NCBI GenBank assembly: GCA_964023275.1
Contig: OZ029913.1
Coordinates: 53,274,144-53,338,143, forward strand
Source: Norana najaformis
Taxonomy: Eukaryota > Annelida > Clitellata > Crassiclitellata > Hormogastridae
Direction of reading: 5' to 3'
Length of the DNA: 64,000 bases
Positions 42,201 through 50,492 of this stretch are shown here, piece by piece (the first letter of the stretch is position 1; each line of letters starts with the position of its first letter). The notes under the pieces were generated by a model. It ran no database searches. It saw nothing but the letters and a program-made list of their open reading frames with translations, and was not told where the DNA came from. The position numbers and the translations under genes were made by a program.

Positions 42201-45200
42201 AGTTGAAGACAACGTTTCATTTATTCCAATACACCAAATGAGAGGTGCACGCGAGGCTTCCCTCTGACTGGTTCTGTTAGTTAGAACTACAGAGATTCAG
42301 TTTTACTACTGTCCTTCCACCAGAATGCATATTCAACATTCATTTCGCTCCTACCGCGCAAGAAATCGTAACCTGATAGCCGATTTTCACAGCCGAAATC
42401 TTATTGGCAATGGGAGAATTTACTGAATGAATGAATGAATGAATTAGTGAATGAATGGATGGAAGATTGAAAAAGCCGGTTCGGTAGCTACCCAGATCCT
42501 GTGCCAGTTCTACAGATGAGATTGTGTTAAGGCCGTATCTCGATAATCAATATGTGATAACTAAGTGTAGGATGTTGTCACAATACTAGTTATCAGTAAC
42601 ATGAGCAGTTTTATCAAACTGCATAAGACGATCACTTCATAATAAAGATGTTCGTTATTCCAATACACCAAGGGTTATCATTATAAAGTTCTAGACGTTA
42701 TCAAAACATGCCAAGTGTCGTACGTAAACGTTATCGAAACATAGGCAATGCATCAGTCGACGGTTGCTGTAAGGGAAAACCGCAGACCACGCAAAGCCTG
42801 ATAGTAAATTTAATTTGCCGAGTCTTGGGGTAAAATCTATATTGGCCAGCAATATATATATATATATATGTCTTCTTCCTCCTCCTTTTCATCCTCTTCT
42901 GCTTTTTCTTCTTTCTCCACCTCATTCTTCTCCTACTAGTCTCTTCTGCTTCTTGTTCATCCAACTCCTTCGCTTGTGCTCTTCTGCTGTTTCTTCTGTT
43001 CTTTCTCTACTTCTTTCTCTTCGGCTTCTTCTTCTTCTTGTCCTTCCTCTTCTTCCTGTTCCTTCTTCTACCTTTTTCTTATTCTTTTTTCTTCTGATTC
43101 CTCCTTTTCCTCTGTTCTTCCTCCTCTTACTTTTCGTCTTCTGCTTCTTATTTCTCCTGCTCCTTCTCCTAATACTCCTCTTCTGCTTCTTCTTCATGAT
43201 CCTTTTCTTCCTCTTCCTCTTCTATTTCATTGTTCTCCTTCTCCTCCTACTCCTCCTCTTCTTCCTCGTCCTCGTCCTCGTCCTCTCCTTCTCCTGCTCC
43301 TTCCAAACATTTTTCTTCTGCTTCTTATTTAAAACGAGGTACTTTCAACTGGTAGTATGAAATCTGCGAACAGCCTGTGAACGTTGCTCGTCTATAGCAG
43401 CGTGAATAGTAATCGCCTCCCTCAAGGCTTCCAAGGCAAAGATTGCGTCAAACGTCGTGTTGGCTTCTGCTTATCAGCATGAGTGCAAGCATACGTGGTG
43501 GCGTGTATAGAATTTCATGCATGATGAGAAAAACACAAGACCACTCTGCAGTTCTCACTGTAGAGTCATCGCTTATAAAAAAAGAATGGCAGTCTCTTAA
43601 GCCATGTGTATGAAGTGTTAGCGAATTAACTTTCTTAGCCTTGGTATACGAGATCAGTCGTCTCCCTAGCCGCCTGATTTTTCCACTGACAGCGTACGGC
43701 CAGCAGGCTATACTAATTTTATAGCGGAATTCGCCATAGGAATGTAAATCTCAAAATGTCTTTCAGCCTTCGGGATTTGACCCCCAACCGCAGCACGCAA
43801 AAGACTGTAGACTATCGTTTATGTGGCTGAAAGGAAATGTATATGATTGCTCCTAAAATAAACCAATCCACCTTTAGTAGTTCAAGCAGTCAACCGTCGT
43901 CATCCGGTGGAGAATATGAGAATACAGAGTTCGACGAAGTCTGACGGTGGACCAGTGAAGTGTAGGTCTAGTAATTGGGCAACTCAGTCACACGACAGCT
44001 ATTTAATTAGCGCCCGTATATCAGCGAAGGCCCGTGTTTTGCAACGGATCGTTTCTTGCGCCATATTCGTCACTCTGTTGCAATTTACGGCTAACCTTCG
44101 TGACCTACAGAACAAAAGCAGCCTCCTCTCCAATCCCTTCACCATTTCTCTCCACATTTCCCGAATTCTCAATGTTGTAGATTCTGAAGACAAGACTGGC
44201 CACCTTCATATGTATATACATATATATATAGATATATATGTTAATATATATATATATAATCAATATACATCTGCTGAAGATTTGTTTCAGCAGCGAGTAA
44301 TCAACTGAGTCATTTCGCTTGCGTCTACCTACATATAGCTCGGCCTTCAGTTGGTGAGGTCTGTATGCATGTTGTCAGCCTCTTATAAAGCAGCTTCCGA
44401 CACTCGTAGATTGGGTTATTGCGGCAGGAGCGCACATTTTAGCAATTCGGATGGCGTCAGATATGTTGGGTGAGTCTTCTTCTACGGATTCCCGCCTGTT
44501 AACACCTCGCAGCAGGTGCGGAACTTCATTAACCGGACACTTAGAAGGGGGCTTTGTGAGGTGCGCAAAGGTTGAAGGGGCACTAAGTGATGACTGCCCG
44601 AGGCGAGAGGAGCAGTGGATGGGGCAAAGTCGGAAGACATCTGCGTCGCTCTTTGCGCCCATCACTCTTTGTCTCCTTCTCTTTGTTTGTATCCTCTGTA
44701 AGCTTATATCTCTATTAACGTATGCATTTTGCACAGATGAACTTTTATAAATGGTTTGTGTATAAATGACTGCATATATATATAGTTTAAAACTATACTT
44801 ATTTAAACTATATGTATATGTATTTGGGCATTTCCTTGGACATTTTCTCATCTATCCATGTAATCATTTTCTGCACCTGTATATATGTACCTATGTTTCT
44901 ATGTATATGTAACTTATGTATATAAGTAATACATTTATATAAGTAATATATTTATTTATGTAATATATTTATTTATGTAATATATTTTTACATGTGATAT
45001 GTGTATAGTGATAAAAGTGAAGCGACCATCGATTGATAACACAAACAGCATGAATGACTTGCAGATGGTAGCTGACGACTTGCCTTTGGTCATTTCATTG
45101 CGTCCTGGATTCGAAACCGCGATCACCAGACAAGTGCGTCAGCAATTGTTCCACGTAAGACAGAAAATGATAGAACCTCCTACTCCATCCCCCGTGTGAC

Positions 45201-45881
45201 ACGATGGTTCCCTAAGCAGAATCAGTGTGACAACTTTGGACAAGTGGGAGGATTAGATTCAATTTTTGAATGGGAAAGGTGTGCATATAAGAGAAGTAAC
45301 CGTTCAATCGTTTTACCTGTTTCCTCTTCGTTTTGGATTCCGATGCAGAGGTCCGGCTCCTCGGGAAACTGGTCGCATCGTAGCATCTCTGGCCACGGGA
45401 ACCCGTACTTGAGCATCTTGTTCTCGCATCCGCTCTTGACCGCCTCGCAGAGCGACTTGCAAGGCCAGATCGGTTGGTCGAGACAGAAGGGCGCGAACAG
45501 CGAACAGAGGAATTTCTGCGTATCCGGGTGACATCGTATCTGCGCCAGACGTACCCAGGTACTCGCTTGTTGCGTTACCTCCTTCAGCGTATCGTGTTGT
45601 AAGAGGTTCGGAAGTCGCATCTGCGTGTAGCCGACGTCTCGACAGAGGGTCAGGTTGGATGGCATATCGAGGCACTTGACCTGGTTGTGGCCGCTGAGGA
45701 TTGACCAGTCCTTGGAGCTCCAGTCGCCCAGAAAGCTCCCTCCCGCTCCTCCTGCCACTCCTGGTCTTGAGATCGATCCCGAGTAGTAGCTATGACCTTC
45801 TTCGGAAGGAGGCGGATAGTCGGAGCGAACGGCGAAGGCAGACAGAAGAATGGAAAGTAGAAGGAGTACAGCGAAGCCCAT
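28127..45881 (-). CDS. SFRP: Secreted Frizzled-related protein, SFRP1/2/5 type
   Basis: Three coding exons on the - strand, 45881-45317, 32792-32709 and 28773-28127, join in phase to 431 aa. Residues 1-18 are a signal peptide (MGFAVLLLLSILLSAFA). Residues 70-179 are a Frizzled cysteine-rich domain with all ten cysteines (70, 80, 117, 126, 133, 141, 145, 152, 169, 179) and SFRP phrases such as MRLPNLLQHDTL and FLCSLFAPFCLD. Residues about 195-324 are a netrin-related domain with six cysteines in the CPAC...LC...CDC...C pattern. SFRPs are extracellular Wnt antagonists or carriers. The exon plan (CRD, short linker, NTR) equals that of vertebrate SFRP1/2/5. Odd points are a basic tail of about 105 residues with eight consecutive lysines (349-356), which makes it longer than the usual 300 or so residues, and very large, satellite-filled introns. 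An acceptor (tttgttcag) about 20 nt before the ATG suggests a 5' non-coding exon. Confidence 0.92.
28774..29410. other. SFRP intron 2, 5'-most repeat-poor part
   Basis: Contains a family-C LINE end on the - strand at about 28840-28915 (TTTGTATAGCGCCGCTTC). The remaining 29000-29400 has open frames on both strands but no recognisable domain. Confidence 0.45.
29415..29560 (-). mobile_element. LINE 3' end, family A, with (TAATCG)n tail
   Basis: AGTAATCGTAATCGTAATCT then CGAGATTTCTACAGCGCTCA and AAACAAAATTGATGGGCAAA on the plus strand. This copy shows the hexamer tail most clearly. Confidence 0.8.
29745..30215. repeat. Polypyrimidine microsatellite block (CT, TCTG, TTCC) in SFRP intron 2
   Basis: Successive CT-rich, (TGTC)n and (TTCC)n arrays with hardly any purines. 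Long open frames on both strands (Ser/Leu or Arg/Glu/Lys rich) are artefacts of the repeat. Confidence 0.93.
30409..30445. repeat. (CAG)n repeat in SFRP intron 2
   Basis: About ten CAG units, with one TAG and one CAT interruption, on the plus strand. Confidence 0.9.
31085..31375 (+). mobile_element. LINE ORF2 C-terminal fragment
   Basis: In + frames the sequence reads CFGHVLRKSGD..., then RARGRPKTTWIDNIKSWT and RSRWHKIVRGVAN. This is the 'GHVLR ... RGRPRTTWxDxI..W' end of many invertebrate LINEs. It holds at least one in-frame stop. Confidence 0.78.
31798..32545. repeat. 30-bp minisatellite, about 25 copies
   Basis: The unit AGATACAGACAAACAGAAAG + AGAGAAGGAC is repeated with few variants (AAACAGAAGGATAGAAGACC; AAGAAGAAAGAG). 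Because 30 is divisible by three, two frames on the - strand remain open (up to 321 codons, SFCLSVSVLL-like), but this is repeat, not gene. It lies in SFRP intron 2. Confidence 0.95.
32709..32792 (-). CDS. SFRP: SFRP exon 2: short linker into the NTR domain
   Basis: An 84-nt exon between acceptor cttacag and donor TTCG|gtaagt. It encodes DDVGICPACSRTDSY and LNNLCKANF, matching the SFRP 'CPPC ... LC...(E/N)F' segment. A long (GAT)n array (sense strand) starts only about 50 nt upstream of its acceptor. Confidence 0.9.
32841..33242. repeat. (ATC)n microsatellite at the 3' end of SFRP intron 1
   Basis: About 90 bp of pure ATC, then ATC blocks punctuated by CTGTC and CACCAC. On the sense (- strand) it is (GAT)n and ends about 50 nt before the exon 2 acceptor. 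Confidence 0.95.
33575..33672 (+). mobile_element. LINE 3' end, family A
   Basis: TCGACCTGGAACCGAAGCC, CCTATCGATTTTGTTTTGAC and GTGAATAAGCTGGTTCCCG match the family-A end. The final 30 bases with the tail are missing. Confidence 0.75.
33775..34085 (+). mobile_element. tRNA-derived SINE-2
   Basis: The head GATTGTCTAGTGGTTTGCAT ... GGTGGTTCAAATCCCTCAGA carries A-box-like TAGTGGTTTGC and B-box GGTTCAAATCC. The body contains AGTTAGCCTAAGGAACTGCC and TTTCATCTTCTTCTGT, also found in the copy at 58350-58690. Confidence 0.75.
34185..34555. repeat. (TACA)n/(ACAT)n microsatellite with ATTACATAATTA blocks
   Basis: TACATACATA arrays interspersed with AATTACATAATTAGT-like units repeated four to five times. 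In SFRP intron 1. Confidence 0.92.
34556..35084. other. SFRP intron 1, no recognised feature
   Basis: Ordinary sequence; no exon with SFRP similarity, repeat family or RNA gene recognised. Confidence 0.45.
35086..35790 (-). mobile_element. LINE fragment (reverse-transcriptase C-terminal part)
   Basis: The - strand encodes LQRMMDHLHTISIKYGMKIS + IKRTKV and farther on RWMEHITKEEVLKRVGEE. These match the 'YGMKISIKKTKVM' and 'W.EHITNEEVL.R' parts of an RTE/CRE-like family common in animals. Several frameshifts are present. Confidence 0.82.
35800..36060. repeat. Loose ACAGAGGCAGA/GACATA repeat
   Basis: AGAGGCAG and CAGAGACATA motifs recur irregularly. No coding content seen. Confidence 0.5.
36195..36365 (+). 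mobile_element. hAT-like non-autonomous element (MITE)
   Basis: It begins CAGTGACGGATTTAGCTACA and ends CAATCATGGAGCCACTG, so the ends form short imperfect inverted repeats (CAGTG.C ... G.CACTG) like hAT-type elements. Inner blocks are GGTTCGCTCCCCCACC, CTCTTGGTTAT and TATGGTGGACTGCCAGAA. Copies lie at about 36590-36765 and 50322-50492. Target duplications are not evident. Confidence 0.65.
36590..36765 (-). mobile_element. hAT-like MITE, inverted second copy
   Basis: Reverse-complement of the preceding element: CATTCTGGCAGTCCACCATG, GGTCTGGTCTGAGGGGAGCC, ATAACCAAGAGGG. Its ends have decayed. With the first copy it forms an inverted pair about 230 bp apart. Confidence 0.65.
37146..37505. repeat. 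Polypurine (GAA/GGA)n tract
   Basis: About 350 bp almost without pyrimidines on the plus strand. It gives Glu/Lys and Phe pseudo-frames. On the transcribed sense of SFRP it is polypyrimidine. Confidence 0.95.
37506..38690. other. SFRP intron 1, no recognised feature
   Basis: Non-coding sequence with a (CAC)n stretch near 38530-38550. No family similarity. Confidence 0.45.
38691..39035. repeat. Polypurine (GGA/GAA/GCA)n tract
   Basis: AGGAGGAGGA, AGGAAGAGGAGTAGGAAGA and GAGCAGGAGCAGGA blocks over 340 bp. Same orientation as 37146-37505. Confidence 0.93.
39165..39275. repeat. (GACA)n microsatellite
   Basis: GACAGACAGACAGAC with AGAGAGACAGAG flanks. Confidence 0.88.
39276..41204. other. SFRP intron 1, largely featureless
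   Basis: Almost 2 kb with no exon or clear repeat apart from a family-B LINE end in + orientation near 40590-40665 (GAAAACGGGGCTATATAAGT then CATTAGATTAGATTA). Confidence 0.5.
41205..41790 (-). mobile_element. LINE C-terminus, family C
   Basis: The - strand reads MVDFGNAIFTGLLLDN, LQSVLNSAVRLIGA and later LATQDLLFVPRMRTATAQSR + GPTCWNRLSLELRL. This is the CR1-like ORF2 end ('RLQSVLNAAARLI ... P.LWNSLP'), with frameshifts. The 3' end at 41205-41275 (AATTTATAAAGCGCCTCTTA) defines family C. Confidence 0.8.
41795..41995 (-). mobile_element. SINE-1, nearly complete
   Basis: Plus strand: TATATAGCAACCATATGGCC, CCCGTTTGAATGGGCGCCAC, CGAGATTTAAATCTCTTAAA and then GACCGGGACGCGAACCTGGG. The reverse complement of the last gives the B-box GGTTCGCGTCCC of a tRNA-like head, so the element reads on the - strand. 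Confidence 0.8.
42000..42855. other. SFRP intron 1, no recognised gene
   Basis: Contains a short (GAAT)n run at 42424-42455 and two CATTTATTCCAATACACCA-like segments (about 42219 and 42656). Otherwise no feature seen. Confidence 0.45.
42856..43335. repeat. (TA)n followed by a polypyrimidine (CTT/CTCCTT)n tract
   Basis: TATATATATATATA then about 460 bp of almost only C and T on the plus strand, which makes it opposite in strand to the tracts at 37.1 and 38.7 kb. Leu/Ser-rich frames here are artefacts. Confidence 0.94.
43336..44374. other. SFRP intron 1, no recognised gene; AT repeat at its end
   Basis: An open frame of 133 codons at 43907-44308 has no recognisable motif and ends in a TATATA repeat at about 44211-44262. 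Treated as non-coding. Confidence 0.45.
44375..44851 (-). other. Open reading frame of 158 codons, unrecognised
   Basis: The - strand frame starts in AT-rich sequence; only its second half (about 44395-44680, LSAPSTFAHLTKPPSKCP ... DSPNISDAIRIAKMCAPAAI) has gene-like composition. I do not recognise the protein. It could be a transposon remnant in SFRP intron 1 or chance. Confidence 0.25.
44885..45000. repeat. AT-rich tandem repeat (TATTTATTTATGTAATA)n
   Basis: A 17-bp unit TATTTATTTATGTAATA is repeated about three times with related TATAAGTAATA units before it. Confidence 0.8.
45085..45165 (-). mobile_element. tRNA-like SINE head fragment
   Basis: Reverse complement reads GCTGACGCACTTGTCTGGTG then ATCGCGGTTTCGAATCCAGG, containing a good B-box (GGTTTCGAATCC) but no complete cloverleaf. 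It lies 150 bp from the SFRP exon 1 donor. Confidence 0.5.
45317..45881 (-). CDS. SFRP: SFRP exon 1: signal peptide and Frizzled CRD
   Basis: The chosen start is ATG at 45881, which puts the hydrophobic signal core right at the N-terminus. An in-frame ATG at 45914 would precede a likely splice acceptor. A Gly/Ser-rich spacer follows, then the ten-cysteine CRD (VKCLDMP, RDVGYTQMRLPNLL, IRCHPD, WPCKSLCEAV, PDLCIG). The donor is ACAG|gtaaaa at 45316. Confidence 0.93.
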
Positions 45882-46194
45882 TGTTATCCTCTTCAACGTC
45901 TCTGAACAAATCAATTGTTGTCCCGTTAAAAGCCTCTAACTGTAAATCAGTCAGTCAGCTGCTAGTTATTATATGTCGACTGTTCTGCGAACGGTGTCGA
46001 ACTCCCTCTGGCGCCCAATAATCCTCCTCGCCCTAAAGCAGTCGACTTAAGACTGCAGTCGGACGGGCGGACGAAGGCGCGAGCGGCCAGTGGTACCACG
46101 CAGTTACCGAAGGAAGACTGAACCATACACGGCGCAGCAGGCACCAAGATACAAACTAAGCAAGGCGTCGTTTTCCCTTGTCAGGACCGAAGAC

Positions 46195-46865
46195 CAAGAA
46201 GGAGGTGAGGAGTAGCAGGGGAAGGCAGGGAAGGAGGAAGAGAGAGGAGAAGGAGGTGAGGAGTAGGAGGAGAAGGCAGGGAAGAAGGAAGAGATAGGAG
46301 GAGGAGGAGGAGGCAGGGAAGAAGGAAGAGAGAGGATAAAGAGGAGGAGGAAGAAGAAGAGGAGGAGAAGGCAGGGGAAGAAGGAAGAGAGAGGAGAAGA
46401 AGGTGAGGAGTATGAGGAGAAGGCAGGGAAGGAGGAAGAGAGAGGAGAAAGAGGAGGAGGAAGAAGAAGAGGAGGAGAAGGCAGGGGAAGAAGGAAGAGA
46501 GAGGAGAAGGAAGTGAGGAGTATGAGGAGAAGGCAGGGAAGGAGGAAGAGAGAGGAGAAAGAGGAGGAGGAAGAAGAAGAGGAGGAGAAGGCAGGGAAGG
46601 AGGAAGAGAGAGGAGAAGGAGGTGAGGAGTAGGATGAGAAGGCAGGGAATGAGGAAGAGAGAGGAGAAGGAGGTGAGAAGTAGGAGGAGAAGGCAGGGAA
46701 GAAGGAAGAGAGAGGATAAAGAGGAGGAGGAAGAAGAAGAGGAGGAGAAGGCAGGGGAAGAAGGAAGAGAGAGGAGAAAGAGGTGAGGAGTATTAGGAGA
46801 AGGCAGGGAAGGAGAAAGAGAGAGGAGGAGGAAGAGAGAGAAAGAGGAAGAGGAAAAGGAGGGGG
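46195..46865. repeat. Polypurine minisatellite (GGA/GAA rich, about 60-120 bp units)
   Basis: Units such as GAGGAGAAGGCAGGGAAGGA then GGAAGAGAGAGGAGAAGGAG recur about ten times in higher-order fashion. It lies 300-1000 bp upstream of the SFRP start codon. Confidence 0.94.
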
Positions 46866-47084
46866 ATGCGGTGGTCGAATCGGCGTTGAAATGTAAGTCC
46901 AGATGGACTGTGTATGAAGAGACAGCGATCCGATAGACCCGCGAACCAGCTGGGCTCTAGAGACGATGGACGAACAGACGACCCAACGTCCGACTCCACA
47001 AAGGATGAGGAGAAACCAAACATTCCGAGGTACATGCGATTAGAAAATCCTCCGCTGAACGTCAACAGGCTGCTTCACAGACAC

Positions 47085-47150
47085 ACTTCATAGGCATACA
47101 TATACACATACATATACATATACACATACGCATAGAGTTACACATACACG
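47085..47150. repeat. (ACATAT)n short array
   Basis: CATATACACATACATATACA-type repeat, about 60 bp. Confidence 0.75.
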
Positions 47151-48890
47151 GAGGAGGTCATAATTAGAATATTGTGCCCATGATGGTATATTAGTATAAT
47201 GTAGCACAATTATTTCCTCATAAAATTATATCCAATGCAATAAACTATGCAATGCAGCAAGTACAGTAATGTACAGTATACTACAGTTTACAGTGCAGTA
47301 GGCCTACACTATGTACGGTAGGCCTATACAATGCAGTAGGCCTACACTATTTATTTACGATGCAATTCGCTTAGACTATGTATGGTATACAGGTGCAGTG
47401 TAGTACAGTAAAATAATTTTTCTTTTTCTTTACATATAATAAAGCTCCCTTGCAGTTGCTCAAAGGCGAACCTTGAAGTCGGGCAACAGCAGGAAAGATT
47501 GTGATCGTATGAATCATAAGCAAAGTTTATGAGGTTTTCAACGAAGAGCGGAAGATAGTCTCAGTGAGAGGGTGGCGGAAATAAGGAGGTAGAGGATTGC
47601 AAATGGTGGGACCAGCTACGGTGAGCGTTTGCCAGTCAAATAAAACCGCGTACCAGGAACATAATACTTCAGAGAAGAGAGGACCTACAAGGTACAGCCA
47701 ATAATAATATGTGGGATGCTAGAGGATGTGCACGCGCTTTATGCATAAGGACTGTCTGCCTGAAGTGGATTCGCTCACGTATGATTATTATTAGGCCATT
47801 GCAATGAACGAAAAGCTTGTGTGGTACGACCTCGGTAAAGAGCGGCCGCTAACACGCATCATGTATTAAATACAAAGTACATAGGCTTATATATATATAA
47901 GTATATATAGAAGTATAAGTATATGATAAGTGAGGTGTCGTGAGATTGGTAGGTTAGAGCTGAGAGCAAGGAATTAAGTATGTCAAGAGAGAGTAAAACA
48001 CGGGGTGATAGCACAAGAGCACATAGACAGGTAAGACAAGTCTAGGTAAGATATCATACCGTATATACGTGGGCATCGGAAAGATTTTGAGATTTGGGAA
48101 GCATCGCAGATCCAGGTTTGAAGGAGTAGTCGTGTCAGGATGACTGTTGCCATATGTCGCCAAAAAGTTTTTCCAAGGGTGCATTCAGTATCTTTCCTTT
48201 GAACTCTTCTATTGACCTTCATCTGGGTGAATGGGATACATTTCCTCTTTCCGTTTTGTTCCAGAGCCCATCTGAAAAGATTAGACACCAAAATGTTTAC
48301 CACGAGGATCAAAAGTAGGCCAAACGCACAAACAGCCCCACTTTCTCGAGTAGAGACATTAGTTAGTTTTGGGGCTAAGAGTCTAAATCTCTGTGCACAC
48401 GTCGCAAAATTCTGCAGAATGCTTATGTAGGCCTAAACTAGTATATCTAAACAGCCTGAAGAAATCCAGCCTACATTGGCTATTACAAGACAGACAGGCA
48501 GACAGAAGAGGTATCGTGTAGGCAGACAAGCAGAAGACTTTCGTCTGACTGACCAACTAACTGAGACAGACGAGCAGGGGGTCAAGCAGACAGCAAGGCA
48601 AACAGATGGATACAAAGAACAAATTGCTGCTGCCAGCTGCAGAATGTTCTTTTAAATCGGTCATTTGTCTTTTAGTGCACATAATCATAGGAAGACCTGC
48701 TGGTAAAAGGTAGCGTTTTTATCAGTCATCATCATCGTCGTCGTCGTCTTCGTCGACAAGCGTCTTGTTGCAATTATCACTCAATTTACTATGTTGACAT
48801 TACTCAGCAGTTGATGCAATCAAAGGATAATGATCAGCAACTCTGCTGTGGAGTTTCTTATCGGTGCCTATTCATAAGGCATGTGGCAGA
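47151..48890. other. Intergenic stretch upstream of SFRP
   Basis: No gene seen. Three TAGGCCTA palindromes lie within 47299-47344 among TACAGTA-type short repeats. Other local features are a short TATATATATAAGTATATA run at 47890, CAGACAGGCAGACAG near 48490 and (TCG)n near 48740. Confidence 0.5.
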
Positions 48891-48895
48891 TAGGC

Positions 48896-49100
<205 letters not shown>

Positions 49101-49149
49101 TTGTAAGGTGTTCACGGGGTTCGGGGCCGAGTCCCGACCGCCAGAGATT

Positions 49150-49870
49150 CTGGGGCATGTTAGACGCAAATCTGAACAATTTCAGGCAAGGGATTAAAAT
49201 GCATTTGAGAAGCAAATCTGGGCAATTTAATGTTAGTTTGATTCATATAAGAAGTAGTTCTGATCAACTTCGTTACAAGAAAGTTGATTCACTCAACTGA
49301 TTGCTGCCGACGAGATATAAATGTGATCTCATTAATTAACATTCGTGGATGGAATGTAGTCCTATTGACGACATGAGCTGAACAGTACAGAGGAAGCAAT
49401 TTTAATTCCTTCAGAAACGATTCTGAGCTAAATCAATCACAGCAAGTAATTACTTGCTTGTAGGATAATATCTTAGCAGTTTGGATCAAGTGATTTCTGT
49501 CTACTTTGGACCCCCGTCATTTTTGAACCTCATGAATTTCACCGAGTATAAAAGAGCAAGTGTTTCGAACACTTCAGGAACAAATCTGAATAAGTCTTAG
49601 GTTAGAGCAAGTTAATCTGAAACAATTCAGGTGAAAATCTTAACAAAACTTCTAGCATTTCTGTAAGCTAATTTTAGTTTATGTTAGAAGCAGACTCGTG
49701 AAGTAGCCCTAAATGATTTTTGAGGGCAAATGCGAAAAATTTTGAGGGAATCATTTTACACGTTTTAAAAGCAAGTCTGATAAGCAATTTAGAACAAGTG
49801 ATTTGAACTAAAACTGCTTAAAGAACAAATCTAAACAGTTCAAAGCAGGCGATTTTAATGCACTTGATTG
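49150..49870. repeat. Decayed tandem repeat of about 45-50 bp
   Basis: The phrase (A)GAAGCAAATCTGA-CAATTT-AGG-CAAGTGATTTTAATGCA recurs in degenerate form, clearest at 49165-49260 and 49760-49865 (GCAAATCTGAACAATTTCAG; GCAAATCTGGGCAATTTAAT; AACAAATCTAAACAGTTCAA). It looks like an old satellite. Confidence 0.55.
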
Positions 49871-50321
49871 CAAATAGAATCAATTCTTTTGCTAGAGTCA
49901 TTGACTTATACATATTAATTGACATTCTTGAGCCGACTCGTTGTGGGGTGGCTGAGCCAAAAGTGAAGAGATTTAGACTCTTAGCCCCATAGCTGGTGTC
50001 GCTGCAGTTCAGATGTTGTATTTCTATAGGCCTACTGAAATGGACAGGCCTACTGAAATGGACAGGCCAAGCCAAATGAAACAATTCAAACAAGTTGTAG
50101 ATATGTTTGCATGTTTTTCTGTTCCCGGATGCAGTAAAACAGCTCTATCTCGGTGATTTATTAATGAATGAGCGACAAAGCAACATACCAAAGGTGTTCT
50201 AGAAACTCATGGAATTAAAACCATCGGTAAATCATGCAAGTAGGTATGCATGCATCTGGCTATTTATACACTGCGCGTTTAAGAATCTCGAAGGGACGTT
50301 AACCATGACTTTCTAATCAAT

Positions 50322-50492
50322 GGCGGCTACAGGATTGCTTGCACGGAGGAAGCAAGAACATTTCCAAAGGAGCACCACATTCTGACTGTCCACCATGCAC
50401 GGGTATGGTCTGAGGGACGCCGTCATTTAACCAAGAGGGGTGCGGGAGGGCGAACCGCCCCCCGCGCTTATAGCTAAATCCGCCATTGTATC
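50322..50492 (-). mobile_element. hAT-like MITE, third copy
   Basis: The element is framed by CAATGGCGGCTACAGGATTG and AGCTAAATCCGCCATTG, clear imperfect terminal inverted repeats (CAATGGCGG/CCGCCATTG). It contains CACCATGCACGGGTATGGTC and AACCAAGAGGGGTGC as in the copies at 36.2 and 36.6 kb. Confidence 0.78.

Noticed and set aside
42731-43360. 181-codon Leu-rich frame that resembles a membrane protein
   Set aside because: Low-complexity (CTT)n tract; hydrophobicity follows from the repeat.
44211-44262. TATA-rich stretch as a promoter
   Set aside because: Simple TATA repeat in intron 1 of SFRP without any associated transcript evidence.
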